A stretch of DNA of 64,000 nucleotides from positions 417,181,669-417,245,668 of the forward strand of contig NC_057862.1 in assembly GCF_019393635.1 (NCBI RefSeq). The letters are read 5' to 3'. The position numbers were made by a program, and so were the translations under genes. The DNA is from Dromiciops gliroides (Eukaryota > Chordata > Mammalia > Microbiotheria > Microbiotheriidae). Shown in pieces: positions 27,901 to 41,782 of the stretch. Within the stretch, counting starts at the first letter, position 1, and every line of letters starts with the position of its first letter. The notes under the pieces were generated by a model. The model was given only the letters and a program-made list of their open reading frames with translations, did not search any database and was not told the origin of the DNA.

Positions 27901-30900
27901 TTGTTATTAAAAATGGTGCTGGCAGGGAATAGCGGAGGGATGCAGGGGAAATCTAGGCTATGTGGAAACAAGGAAAGAAGGGAAGGAATTATTTAAGAGA
28001 TATTATGGAAGGAGAATTAATAAAATTCATCAATTAATTAGATATGGGGGGAGATAGAGTTTGAGGATGACTCTGAAGTTACCAGCCAGGGAACCAATGT
28101 AGAAATGTCCAATGGACAGTTGATGATGATGGTAGTAACCAAGATAGTGAGGTTTATGTTTATATGAGGATATGTTGAAGGAATTAGGAATCCTTAGCCT
28201 GGAGAAGAGAAGACTCAGGGAGGACATGATAGTCAAATTAAAATATTTAAAGTGTTGTCATGTGGAAGAGAGACTAGATGTGTCCGGGACTAACAGTTGT
28301 AAACTGCAAAGACAATGAATGTTTGGAATGATGCCAAAGTGCCCTGGATTGCCTTGAGAGGTTCTGGGTTCCCTCTCTTTGGAAGTCTTAAGCTGAGGCT
28401 GGATAAGCACCTGGTAGGTGTATTTGAATGGGGCTTCTTTTCCATTACGGGTTGGACTAGATGACTCCTGAGGGCTATACTTTTTTTTTTTTTTTTGGGT
28501 GAGGCAATTGGGGTTAAGTGACTTACCCAAGGTCACACAGCTAGTAAGTGTTAAGTGTCTGAGGCCGGATTTGAACTCAAGTACTCCTGAATCCCGGGCT
28601 GGTGCTTTATCCACTGCGCCACCTAGCTGCCCTAGCTGTTACTTTTTAAGAAAATCATTTGCAGGCTTAAGAGTGCCACAGAAATGTACATTATAAGAGG
28701 ATGGATAGACATCATATAAATGATTGCTGACTGATGTTGTAGGGTATTCCATCATGTTATAATATATCCATGCTTTGTATAGTATCATACTATACTCTAC
28801 GAATACGGCACATAGATCTCTCCTGGGGAACTTTTAGATGTCAGAACTGAAAATCTAAACCAGGACTGGGCTTAGGAGCTGGTGGGACCTCTGCTATCAC
28901 TTATTTGTCAGAGTGGGGAGTAGTAGGCCCAATCTAATTTCCTAGGCTGTGCAAGAAGACATTTGGGGTGGGGGGCCATTAAGGGAATCCGTTGTGGGGC
29001 CAGGACACCCGGAGCTGGAAGGCGGCAGCTGCCATGCCAGGAGCTGAGCTGGACTGTGGGTGCCTGGCCAGGCTGAAGTCTGGCAGGGGCAGGACTTAGT
29101 ATTCAGCTGGCCTCCTCACTCCTGGGGGGCAACTTCCTTTTCTTCCCGAGTCTTGGCCTGGCTGTTTCCCTGTACATACCCTGGTGCAACAACTCAGAAA
29201 CCCAGTCCAGAACAGTCATGAGGGGCTACATAAAGATGGGACAGAGTCTCTAGGAAGTGCTGAGGAGGGTTCAGGGCTCTTGGCCTTGAAAGGCCAGGCT
29301 GGGCAGGGCATTTGCCACAATTGGCTTGGGATTAATTGGGCCTTTTATGCGGGGAGCCTGGAGAAGGAGGGCTTTCACCTGATGCATTTGCAGCAGCCTT
29401 GCTTGTGGCCCCACAACCCCTCCTGGAAAGGCTGCTGCTAAGTCCTAGTGAGGTCTGTGGGGGCTGGCTACAGTTACAATGGGCACAGTCTTCCAAACCC
29501 TTGGCAGGACCTTCCACCCCCCGGCCCGTCCACTACTACAGGGCAAGAAGGAGAAGTTGGAAAGCCCATTCTAGCCGGAAAGCCTGCTGCCCTGAGCCAG
29601 CCATCAGTTCTGGAAGGAAATGCTCTTTTCAAACTTTCTGTAAAGACCCAGGCTGGGCTGTGATTCAGGATTCCTCCCAAAGTTAAAAAAAATATATTGT
29701 GAAGAACCTGGATTTCCACTAAGGCTATGGATCACTTTCTACAACTCAGGTATGAACCCTTCTGTGCCAGGAAAAACCTCAGGCATGAAGGAGTTCCAGC
29801 TACTCCTCTAAGCCTCTAGAGAAACCCCTTCTCATGAGGCAAGGACGGAGCCATGCTGCCTTCCTATAGGCCTGGCCTCCTAGCCTCCCTAGAACAGAGA
29901 CCAGAGAAGGGAACATACTAAGTGTTTTTGCTCTTCTACTCACTTGCTGTGGTCGTGGTCAAGTCATTTTGTTTTTGTTTTTGGTTTTTTTGCGAGGGGA
30001 AATGGGGGTTAAGTGACTTGCCCAGGGCCACACAGCTAGTTAAGTGTCAAGTGTCTGAGGCCAGATTTGAACTCAGGTCCTCCTGACTCCAGGGTTGGTG
30101 CTCTATCTACTGCACCACCTAGATGCCCCTCAAGTCATTTTTAAGAATTAGAGGACTGAGAACACAAACACACCAATACTTGATTGAAAATAAAATAAAA
30201 TAACCCTGGGTGCTCTCCTCCACCAAATTACTTTGCATGTATTGCTCTTGTTTCAGTTATGTCTGACTCTTCTTGACCCCATTTATGGTTTTCTTGGCAG
30301 AGAGACTGGTTTGCCATTTCCTTTTCCAGATCATTTTACAGATGAGGAAACTGAGGCAAACAGCATTAAGTGACTTGCCCAGGGTCACACAGCTAGTAAA
30401 AACGTTTGAGGTTGTATTTGAACGCGGGTCTTTCTGACTCCAGGCCCAGTGCTCTGTGCCTATGGTGCCACCTAGTGCCCCTTTGTATATATTTTATATT
30501 TATCCATATGCCTTGTGTTCCATCCTCTCTGTACCCAACATACACACAAACACATTTATTCCTTCAGTAGAATATAAACTCCTTAAGAGCAGGGACTATT
30601 TGGTTTGGTCATTGTATTCTCAGCACAGTGCTTGACACAGTCAACACTTAACTATTTTGCCCAAATAACTAATGCTTATTGAATTGAATTCCCTGCAGAA
30701 AGTATTTTTTTTTCTGCAGAAAGTATTTTAAACTTTTTCTTCTCTTTTCCCACTATCAATCCTTCCCTTACCCTCCAATTAAGAATAAAGAATTATAGGA
30801 TATTTCTCTATAGGGACCTTAGAACTCATCTAATACCAGGCTGTCATTGTGCAGGGTGACACCATGGATAGTGTTGGACTTTGAGTCAGGAAGACCTGGG

Positions 30901-32916
30901 TTCAAATCTCACCTTAGAATTCTATGGCCCTGGGCAAGTTGCTTCAACACTCAGAAGTCTCAGTTTTCCCATCTATAAAATGAGCATAATAATAGGACCT
31001 ACCTGGCTCACAAGGATACTAGAAGGGCCAAATGAAATGATGCCTATAAGGTCTTAAAGAACTATATAAATATCTACTATGAGAGGCAGAATGGTGAGTT
31101 GGATAGAAAATTGGCCTCAAGGTCAGGAAGACTGTTGTCTGCAACATAACTTTTTTTTTTTTTGCGGGGCAATGGGGGTTAAGTGACTTGCCCAGGGTCA
31201 CACAGCTAGTAACTGTCAAGTGTCTGAGGTCGGATTTGAACTCAGGTACTCCTGAATCCAGGGCCGGTGCTTTATCCACTGCGCTACCTAGCCGCCCCCT
31301 GCAACATAACTTCTTAAACAATCATGGGCAAGTGACTTAGCTTCTTGGAGCTCCCTAATGCTACAAGTTGCAGAAGAGAGGCTCATTTGCATTGGCAGAG
31401 GGAATTTCCTCACCTGGGAGTCTTTTATGCCAAGGAAAACACATGCCTTACTCCTATTGCCCATCCCTAAGATTATGTCTATTAGTTTCAAGCCCAGGGC
31501 CTCAGACTCTAAATCCAGCTTTCACCCTGAAGGTTGTTTCTTGGGCCATGCAAAGAAATAAAGAAAGGTGGAGGGGAGGGTCTTTTGTCTCTGGAGAGAA
31601 GAATTAGAGCAGAAGGTTGTGTCAGCAGATAAGAAAACACTCTCTGAGGAAAGATTCCTCTTTTTTTTTTTTTTTTTGGTGAGGCAATTGGGGTTAAGTG
31701 ACCTGCCCAGAGTCACACAGCTAGTAAGTGTTAAATGTCTGAGGCCACATTTGAACTCAGGCCCTCCTGAATCCAGGGCCGGTGCTCTATCCGCTGTGCC
31801 ACCTAGCTGTCCCAAGATTCCTCTTGTAAAGTGAATTATTTCACACATCTCCAAGCCCCTTCAATTTATTTGGTTTATAAATTTGGGTTTTTCCCCCACA
31901 GTGTGTTTTCTTAGAGCAAGGCACACCTGTAACACTCTGTACTAGGCCAGCAGTTTGTATTCCAACTGCATTTGCTCCCCACACCTTGGCCCTGACTTCT
32001 TTTGACTTTCCCATGAGCTCTCTGAAGGCAAGGTACGGTGTCTCAAATTCTTGTTAAAGATAAATTCTTGGTTTGAGTCAAGCACTGTGTAACCTTGGGT
32101 AAGTCACTTAACCAACCAAGCTATAAAATGGGGTTGGGAACATTTTGAAGTAGGCACCTCACAAACCTTCAGCTCGATAGAAATGTGAACTATTACTCAG
32201 TTTCTCCCCTCAGTGCCTAGACCAGGGTGGGTACACTGTCTTAGAATCACTATGGATTTCAAAAGTGGGGAGGTATGTTTGAATATGAACTGGAGCAAGA
32301 GGCATCAATTCAGATCTTATCTGCTGAGAACTGTAACCCCACCCATGTGCCTGAATTTGAGTAGCTTATAGATTGGGGGTTTGGGGTGGGGTTAGACATA
32401 CTGGTTTAAATAACAATAATAATAACTGACATTTATATAGGCATTTAAGATTTACAAGCACTTTCTTCACAATAGCTTGGTTAGATAGGCAGTACAAGTA
32501 CATATACTGATGAGTTGATCAGGGCTTGTTCATGGTCAAACAGCACTAAGTGTCTGAAGCAAGATTTGAACCCAGGTTTCCTGATTCTAAATCAAGTACT
32601 ATTGATACTCTACCAGGTTGTCCCTCAGTAGGATGTGAGAAATGGCCAAATGTGTGGTTCAGATTCTAGGTGCTGTAGGAATCCAAAGAAGGAAGAGATC
32701 AGGGTAGGAATCCCGAAGAAGGCAGGACTTAAGACAGACTCTGAAGGAGATTGCTTAGTCAAACATCCAAACTTTAACTAGGTCTTCTGACAACAGGAGA
32801 AATCTAATTAGGTTTATTAGACTGAGGGAGAGGGAGGGAGGGAGGAGAGTGGAGAGAGGGAAAAAGAGAGAGAAAGGGAGGGGGAGAGAGAAAGAAGAGA
32901 GAGAGGAGAGGAAAAG

Positions 32917-32948
<32 letters not shown>

Positions 32949-35900
32949 CAGAGACAGCGAAACAGAGAGGAGACAGACAAATGGAGAAAGACATACAGAG
33001 ACACACACACACAGAACAGGGGGCAAAGAAGGAAGAGGGTGGAGAGAGGGAGAGAAGGAAGAAAGAGAAAAAGAGATGTGGGTCACAAAACAGTTCCAGC
33101 AGCTAATTCAGTTCATATTCATTAGCTCCAGTCACTTAGTACTCCTTCCCCTCCCCACATCCTCAATTCACAAGTCACTTTGAACCACTGGCCTCAATCC
33201 TTGGTACTATTTCTCTAGGGACCACCCCCTGGGCTGGGCTGGGCTGGGCCAGGCCAGGCCGGGCCAGGCTAGGCCAGGCCAGGCTGCCTGTGATGTGAAG
33301 GAGAGACCAACTGGCCAGTTGCCCGTTGGTGCCAAAGCCACTGCCCTCAGGGAACTGCCAGGGAAATTGGCATCCATCCTGCTCTGTCCAACCCTCAGAG
33401 CTCTAGGGCCAGGTGGTGTCCACAGTTCAGCTAACATTCAGGAAGGGATGGGTGAAGAAGGGAATCGGACTATACCAGCTCCTTTCCTGATGCAGAAGGA
33501 GCCTGGAGAGGGAGGATACATACACAGGGTCAGCATGGCTCAGCCCTTGGGGCCCTCTTCTGACTGAAGTGTCTATCAATAGGAGTTAGTATGGGAGGGA
33601 GGACAGTCAGCTTAAGGGATATCATTCCAAATGTTTCATGAGACTGCTCACTGGAGGGAAGGTACCACAGAGATCCAAGGCAGGCAAGGTTCCCTCATTC
33701 CTTCCCTGCCTTCCTTTCAAATTATTGGTTGCCAGCTATGGGTAAGACCTTATGTTAAATCATGAGTTTATTTGGAGGTGGGCTTAGGGGAGGACCAAGA
33801 TGACCAGGCCCTTCCTCTGATATCCTAAAGCCCCCAGCACAACCCTTACTACTCAATTATCCTTGGCCTCCCAGTGTTCCCTACGTTGTATATGAACCTC
33901 ATCTCCTTGTTCACTCTGGGAGCACCCAGGGATATGTACTTTTCTGTGGGGACAACAAGGTGGCACAATGGATAGAGTGCCAGGCCTGGAATCACAAAGA
34001 CTCATTCCTCAGACACTAGCTATGGGACCCTGAGCAAGTCATTTAACCCTAAGCAAGTCATTTAAACCCTGTATTCCTCACTTTCCTCATCTATAAAAAA
34101 TGAACTGGAGAAGGAAATGGCAAATCACTCCATTATCTTTGCCAAGAAAACTCCAAAAGGGGTCATGAGAGGTTAGACACAGCAGGACTGGGGGCTCAGT
34201 AAGGCACTGATATGGATTATATTTAAATAGAGGCTCAGTGACCATGGATTTTATAGAAAGGATTAGAGTTGGAAGCTACCTCAGGCATCTAATCCAACCT
34301 CTTCTTAGGGAAACATGGGAACTGAGGCCCAAGGAGTCAAATGATTTATCCAAAGTATATATACTTCAGGCTTTCTTTTAGGACAACATGGGTCTTGGTG
34401 GGGTTTTCTAGAATCTTCTGGGGATTTGGGGGGCTTTTCTCCTGCTTGTGCTATCTGCCATGCGGAAGCTCTCTCCCTGCTTTCTCTATCATGTAGCCTG
34501 AGACCATGAGAAGTTAGGGAGAAAGGTGGTCAAACCTTTATTGATATAAAATTAATAAATAATAATATGCTTACCCAAACCTGATATCTATAATAATAGC
34601 AAATTAAATGGAAAAATCACAATGTTGGGGGTGGCTAGGTGGTGCAGTGGATAAAGCACTGGCCTTGGATTCAGAAGGACCTGAGTTCAAATCCAGCCTC
34701 AGACACTTGACACTTACTAGTTGTGTGACCTTAGGCAAGTCACTTAACCCTCACTGCCCTACAAAAAAAAAAACCAAGAAAAAAAAGGGAAAAAAAATCA
34801 CAATGTTAAATATAAAGAAACTTGGTTTTTGAGGAAAGATGGAGTTTGATTTTGGATATGTTAAGCTTGAGGTATCAGCAGGATGTTGAAGTGAAGATGT
34901 CCAGCAGAAATTATAGATTCAGGCCTGGAATTCAAAGAGGTGGTTGAGAGTAAATACATAGATTTGTGTAATCTACATAGAGATAATCATAGCTATGGGA
35001 ATCAGTGAGATCCACAGGAAAAGAGTCTAGGGAGAGAAGAGGCTAAAGCTTTGGGAGATGTCTATGTTTAAGAGACAGCAGGTAGATGAGGACCCAGTAA
35101 AACGCTTTCTAAGAGCATGTAATAGTTTACCTATCAGGTCTGTGGATAAGGAAAGAATTTATGACCAAACAAGAGATAGAGAGCATTACAAGATGTAAAA
35201 TGGATAATTTTGATTACATTAAATTACAAAGGGTTTTGCACAATCAAACAAAAAACCCCCAAAGTATATACACTTCAGGTTATAAAAGGCAAAGCCAGTA
35301 TTTGAATGCAGGTTCTGAAATTTCAAGTTCAACACACTTTCCACAGCACCACAGTGCCTCACTTTGGATAGTTGCCAAGGCCTGGGACAAGGGGATCCAT
35401 AGGGTGGTAGGAGGCCATAAAGAACTGGGGGGTGGGGGGTGTGTGTGAGTAGAGGATCTAGCATAAGCCATCTGAGTTCACTTTGAACTCTGGGATTCCA
35501 AGCTTAATTTAGTTCAGGAAAGTTACCTTTGCTCTCTCTGCCTTAATCTTCTGTTTATCAACAGTAGCAAATGCTGAAGGGAAGGACATGTTCCCAGGCA
35601 GGACCATTTTATACTCTCAGCCATAGTAGGGTAGGTATGGGCATAATAGTCACCTGGTTGTTAATTATAATAATAATAAGCAACCATTATTATTATTATT
35701 TTTTTTTTTAGTGAGGCAATTGGGGTTAAGTGACTTGCCCAGGGTCACAAAGCTAGTAAGTGTTAAGTGTCTGAGGTCGGATTTGAACTCAGGTACTCCT
35801 GACTCCAGGGCCGGTGCTCTATCCACTGCACCATCTAGCTGCCCCAGCAACCATTATTATTATTATTAAGCTGGAAATGAACTTTTGTTTTCATGTGAGG

Positions 35901-37845
35901 AACTCCTTCTAGTGGGTACCTAAAAAGGCACCTTCTCTGCAATTATAATAGTCTTAGTGAATTGTCTGAGAGACTTGGAGGTTAAGTGACTTGTCTAGGT
36001 CAGTATATATCAATATGTATCAGCCAGAATATATCAGATGTAGGACTTGAATCCTCACATCTTTCTGACTTTGGGGCTGTTTCATTTAGTCCACTAGACC
36101 CCAATGCCAAAGATGACATGATGATGATGTTATGGAAAATCATTCTTTTCCTCTTTTTCTGTGGAGTTGAGATAGAAAGGATCCTGGGAGAAATTACTCT
36201 CCTGCTAGGATTCTTTTATACTGAATGCCCTTCAGACTATTGCACATGTGGATAAATTAACTGATTTTCATAGTTGAATCAAAGTATCAAGATGTAAGCT
36301 CATTGGGGGCAGCTAGGTGGCGCAGTGAATAGAGCACCAGCCCTGGAGTCAGGAGGACCTGAGTTCAAATCCAGCCTCAGACACTTAACAATTACTAGCT
36401 GTGTGACCCTGGGCAAGTCACTTAACTCCCAATTGCCTCATCCCCCCACCCCCCAAAAAAGATGTAAGCTCATCTCTACATCCTCAGTATAAGCAGCATC
36501 CTCTTGTAGCCAACAGGATGCTGGGAGATGACATGTATCTCACCCTGTTCCCACATGACTTGGATTTCTTTGGCTAGGTCCTTGGATTTTCAAAGCTTTT
36601 TGCTCTATGTAACTTGGAGATTATTGTTGTTGCTCTTCACATTTCTACAGCGCCCAAAAGCTACAAAATGCTTTCCTCACTCACAACAGCCCTGTGAACT
36701 GGGTAGTACAAATATTATTAATCCCATTTTACCAATGAGGGAACTGTGAAGCCCAGAGTAATTAAGTGACCTGCTGTAAGTCACCCAGCTCAGAAGTTGT
36801 GGACTTGGGATTCAAAGCCAAGTGTTCAGTTTTCAAAGACTGTGTCCATCACACCCCACTGCCCCTGCTAGCTGCCTCTCTGGGGTGCTTGGACAGGCCC
36901 TCCCTCAGCCCTGGTCTAGGGGGTTTATCACATTAAGATGTTTGGCCTGATGGAGCTTACGCAGCCGCCCGCTGCAGTCGGATGAAAGGGCCATTGTTCC
37001 CAGTGCTGTGTGGCTACCAGTCCTCCTGATGCTGACCTATTTAGTTCTGGGGAGTCGGAAACAAGGCTCTCCTGGGTTTGGTCCCTCCTGCAGAGCCCAA
37101 ATGATGCACTGCACTTGCGACAGTCTTCTCTCCCACTTAGGAGATATCTTTGGATCCTGCCCCTTAAAATAGGCTATAAGACAGAGGAAGCTAAAGGGGA
37201 GTTGATGTCCAAGGACTTCGGTCCTCAGTCCAAATTGCTCTGGTGTCAACAACATTGTTCAAAAAAAGGCTGGATTGTACCTTGCAGAAGGATCTTGAGG
37301 AGGTCACTTCTACTTTAGGGGGGAGGGTCTCAGTATTCCCATCTGTTTACCCAACAAGGGAGTTGGAGTACATGATCACCCTTCTGACTTTGACAGTCTG
37401 TGATTCTCATCCGGATCCCAAAGTCCATACGTCTCTGCTCTTCAGGGAACTCTCTGAGAACCAAGGGACCAGCCAATTCCCACGGGCAGGTCAGTTAGCT
37501 CTCTTCCACCCCCCATTGATCTGGGGCCACATCTGCAAACTTGGGCTTGGCAAAAACCCAAGGATGGCCCAAGCCAGATTGCTCCCAGCACAGCTGGGTC
37601 AGAGTTGGTTTGGTCTTCACATCTGGATGGAGCAGAAGAAAATGCACCCTACCCAGGCAGCAAATCCTTGCACACCTCTGGAGAAAGAATCCTGGTTTGC
37701 CCCACTCTCCTCACTACCTTTAATGATAGGACAACACCAGGATGCTAGTGACCCAAACCCTTGCACTCACTGTCCATGCTGGCTGCTCCAGCCCCACCCT
37801 GCAGCACCACTCACATTTCAGGCCTCTGATGCTAGCCTCACATCT

Positions 37846-37889
<44 letters not shown>

Positions 37890-38662
37890 TTCACTGTAGG
37901 TTAGATCTGCCCCCACCCCCCACCCCCACTTCCTATACCAGCACTACTACTACTGCTACTCAGCTTAGACCAGCTTCCAGAAGAAAAGGTTTCCAACCTC
38001 ATTGGCAATCATTCCTCCCCCACTTCCCCCTCAAGTCCAGGGATAGCAAAGACAATAGCTTAGGTTTCCAGAAGACTTTTCAGGAAGGCATTTTTTATGC
38101 TCCTTGAGGTCCATCTGCACTTAATGTGGAAATCTCTGCATCCAAACTGGTCATTCCAGAGAGGATTAACTTCTCTACAGATATCTCTAATTATAGAGAG
38201 AATTCCTATAGCTCCTTACAAGTGCTTACAAAGCACTTTCTTCATATAACTTTATGATGGGGAGGGCTAGATATTATTATCCCCCATTTTATAGATGGGG
38301 CAGCTAGATAGCGCAATGGAAGACCTGACTTCAAATCTGACCTCAGACACTACCTGTGTGACCCTGGCCAAGTCATTTAATTGTGTTTGCTTCAGTTTCC
38401 TTATCTGTAAAGTGAGCTAGAGAAGGAAATGGCAAAAATACTCCAGTATCTTTGCCAAGAAAACCCTAAATGGGGTCGTGAAGAATCAGACATGACTGAA
38501 TAATGAGTCAAAATGATAATTTTACACATGAGGAAACTGAGGTTCATAGAGGTGACAGCATTTATTTATTATACCAAGACCACAGCCTCTAGATTGAGAA
38601 AGGTACATCCATCTCTTTTTAGAGCCCAGTTTTCCCTAGGAACAGGGTCCTTTTATACAAAT

Positions 38663-38706
<44 letters not shown>

Positions 38707-41700
38707 GTGTGGCAAGGCCCCATAATAGATTTGGGAGGGGATTTAACTTCACTCTTTGGAGAACTCACCTACTTGTGCCTGGACAGTGATTCACTGGTAA
38801 ATAAGAATTTTTCTATGACAAGGCAGTGCTGGGGGAAAGGGAGAGGAAACACTAATCAAAACCCTAGGAGGCTTCTCTGCCATCCAGCCACCAATAGCAC
38901 AGGTCAGGCACAGATCTGCATGCACATGTCTGTCTAATGCATACAGCTTCATATTAAATACACATGACTTATATGTAATGTATCCATCATACATGATACA
39001 CACAAGCACACATTAAACACATGTATGAGCTTAAACTTACGAGCTCCTTGAGAGCAAATACTGTCTTTCTTTTCCTCTTCATATCACTAGCACATAATGC
39101 AGGGTGTGGAACCTTGAATGCTGGCTTACTTCATTCACAGTATAGATATGTGTGGTGTCTCCCACGTATGGTGCCCATGCACATATTGTACATATTGCAG
39201 GTATGATGCAGGTAAAAAAGCCACTTCAGCTACTACCTGTGACCTCCTTGGGCCTCAGTTTCCTGATCTGTAAAATGGAGAGGGCATATAGCCTCTGAGA
39301 GGGCCTTTGAGGTCCCTTCCAACTCAATGCGATCCTATGCCTAGCATTGAGGGTATGTGGGTTCACATTCCAGAGCTACTGCTTCCTTGTTTTGGGACAT
39401 TGGGAAGGCTTTAACTTCTCTCAGACTTAATCTCTTCCCCTGTAAAATGGGGTTAATAATTGGACCTTACACAGTGGTTGGGAGGAAAGTATTTTGTAAA
39501 CCTCAGAGAACTATAGAAATATGAGCTATGATATATCACATACATGTACCTGACATGCTTGGAGGTAGAGCTGTATATGTACATGTATTTCTTTCTGCAC
39601 ATGGGTATGACAAAAAAAAAAGAAAGAAATTTACAAAGTTTCCTCTGAGATCCCTCAACATAAGTATGTTTGTGGTCCTTGTTGCACACACAGAGCTTGA
39701 ATGGGGTGAGGACAAGGATTTAAAGGGCACAGACTGTGAACCTATCCTCCCACAGGTAGGAACTCGCTCCGAAAGTTGGCCTTCCTTCCTGTGCTACATT
39801 GAGGATTCCAGAGAATTCAGAGAAGGAATTTCTCACCTCCCAGCCCACCCTCCAGTTTCAATTTTGTAAGAATCCTGGTGGTCATTTGCAGAGGGGGCCT
39901 GAGCCAGACCCTACAGAGGTCTCTTGAATTGGGCAAGAAGGACTTCTGTGCTTCTGAATTCTCCCCAGGACTCAGAAGTCCAGTGGAATGCAGGAGCCTG
40001 GGCAGGGAGATCTGGGCTGCTCCTCTGGGGGCTGTGCTGGCCCAGCTCCTTCCGGGACTCTCTAAGGACCCTTCTACCCCACAACACAGGGCCCTCTGCC
40101 TAACCCACTTTCTTTCCATATCAAGCTGGCATGAAGACCTTGGCCCTTGGCCCAGGACCAAGCTCTGCCCCTCCCTCCCTCCATCTCCATCTCCATTCCC
40201 ACCCCAGCCCACCTCATTCCAGCTCAGCAAACTTGAGGTAACCAAGAGCGGGAGCAGGGAAGTGGGACCTTCACCAGTTATCTGAGAAAACAGGCTCTCT
40301 CCCCCTAAAAGGAGTGTTGGGACCAGATCTAGCCCAACATGTATAGAAATTTCTTGCTTCATGGTCATACAGGTTGAGTCCAGGGCTTGGGGAGAATTCA
40401 GATCTTGGTGAGGGGTGGGGACTGAGTGGTAGGGAGGGGAGTGTGTGGTGGTCCTTTGAGGAAGACTTATGGTTTTAGGTCTAGGAATTTTCCATGGGGA
40501 TAGGTCTCACTGGTAGTAGAAAGAGGACTAAGCCAGACACCTGTGACCATGGGCAAATCATTTTACTTCTTGGAGCCTTAATTTTCTCATCTACAAAATG
40601 GTGAAAGTATTACTTGTATTCGTTGACTAGCAGATGTTGTGAGGAAATGTCTGTGTTAATCTTAAAGAAACTAGGCAGATCTGAGAGGGAATGTCAATGA
40701 GAGCAGGAAGTTTACAGAAATATCCTTAAAATAAGGTTTGAGAGGTTATCTTTGGGGAAGCATGGAAGACTCTCCTTTCCTTAAGAAAACCTTTCCTCTG
40801 CCTATCTCCTGGACTATGAAATGGCTTCTTAATGGGTCTCTCGGCCTCAAGTCTCTCCAACCTGAACTCCATCTTCCAGACAGCTGACATTCCATCATTA
40901 GCAACATTCCTTGGGTGCATTTTGACTGGGAGGGATAAGGCATGGAGTTGGAGTGTGTGTGTGTGTGTGGGGGGATGTTAATATGAATGTATGGATCACC
41001 TGGACTTGATGGAGGTGCCTTATTATCCAAAAGTATTTTTATGAAACCCTGAGTTAATAGAAGCAAAATGTCCTTCAACTGAACTCCAAACTGAACCCAG
41101 GTAGCTAGCAAATAAAAAGTCCCTACCTGGTGACTTCTTTCCTCAGGATAGTAAGTCCCTATCTTATGGGGACATCTGGGCATCCTCATCCTTGCCAAAC
41201 CCTTTTTTGGAATCCTGTAATCTTATCATGATGCTTTTGTATTTCCTTCTTACTTGTTGTAAGTGAAATTATTAAACTGCTTTTGCTTCTGGATTGAATT
41301 TGTCCTACTACTGAAACTGATAATACTCTGTAACCAGTGGACAAAAAAACTTATATACCCTCAGAAAGAGGAAGTCCCCGAGCTCCTTTGGAAACTAGTC
41401 TCTAACATGATCATGTTATATTTCTTCTTGGGACAAAATAAATCGGTATTATGTTTTCCTGTCTGTCTCTGATCTGGTTTATCCTGTAGGAGACATTATG
41501 TTCACTGATCTGTTTTGTTCTGTGGGAGACATGTCTCTGCTTATTATTATTAATTTTTGTAAGAGATATAAAATTAATTTCTCTGATCTGTTTATTAATT
41601 AATTTTTATAAGAGACAGGCAGATTAAAAACTATATTTAATTTTCAACGGGGAGTTTATGGGAAAGAGGGGCTTAAGATGAATAGTTTGTATGGATGGGA

Positions 41701-41734
41701 ACTGGAGGAGGAAGGAAAGATCTGTAGGCTGGGG

Positions 41735-41782
<48 letters not shown>

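Larger units (their letters stand above)
27352..27909. repeat. Local tandem duplication containing SINEs
   Basis: Copy 1 (27352-27589) and copy 2 (27630-27909) share about 110 bp of flank with one difference seen, the same internally deleted SINE, and the same AAGACTTTGTTATTA end. A 40-bp junction (27590-27629) separates them. Confidence 0.9.
34245..35365 (-). mobile_element. MIR split by a composite insertion
   Basis: MIR runs 34245-34371 and resumes at 35258. A 21-bp sequence starting CCAAAGTATATA is present on both sides with one difference, so 34372-35257 looks inserted. Confidence 0.7.

Noticed and set aside
32755-33106. Several Ser/Leu- or Glu/Arg-rich ORFs
   Set aside because: Translations of a purine/pyrimidine simple repeat.
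37243-37887. 214-codon plus ORF
   Set aside because: It contains a MIR (37300-37415) and ends in a TG microsatellite; no domain.
39817-40368. 183-codon minus ORF opposite a 135-codon plus ORF
   Set aside because: No recognisable domain, no splice or start context; mirrored ORFs suggest composition.
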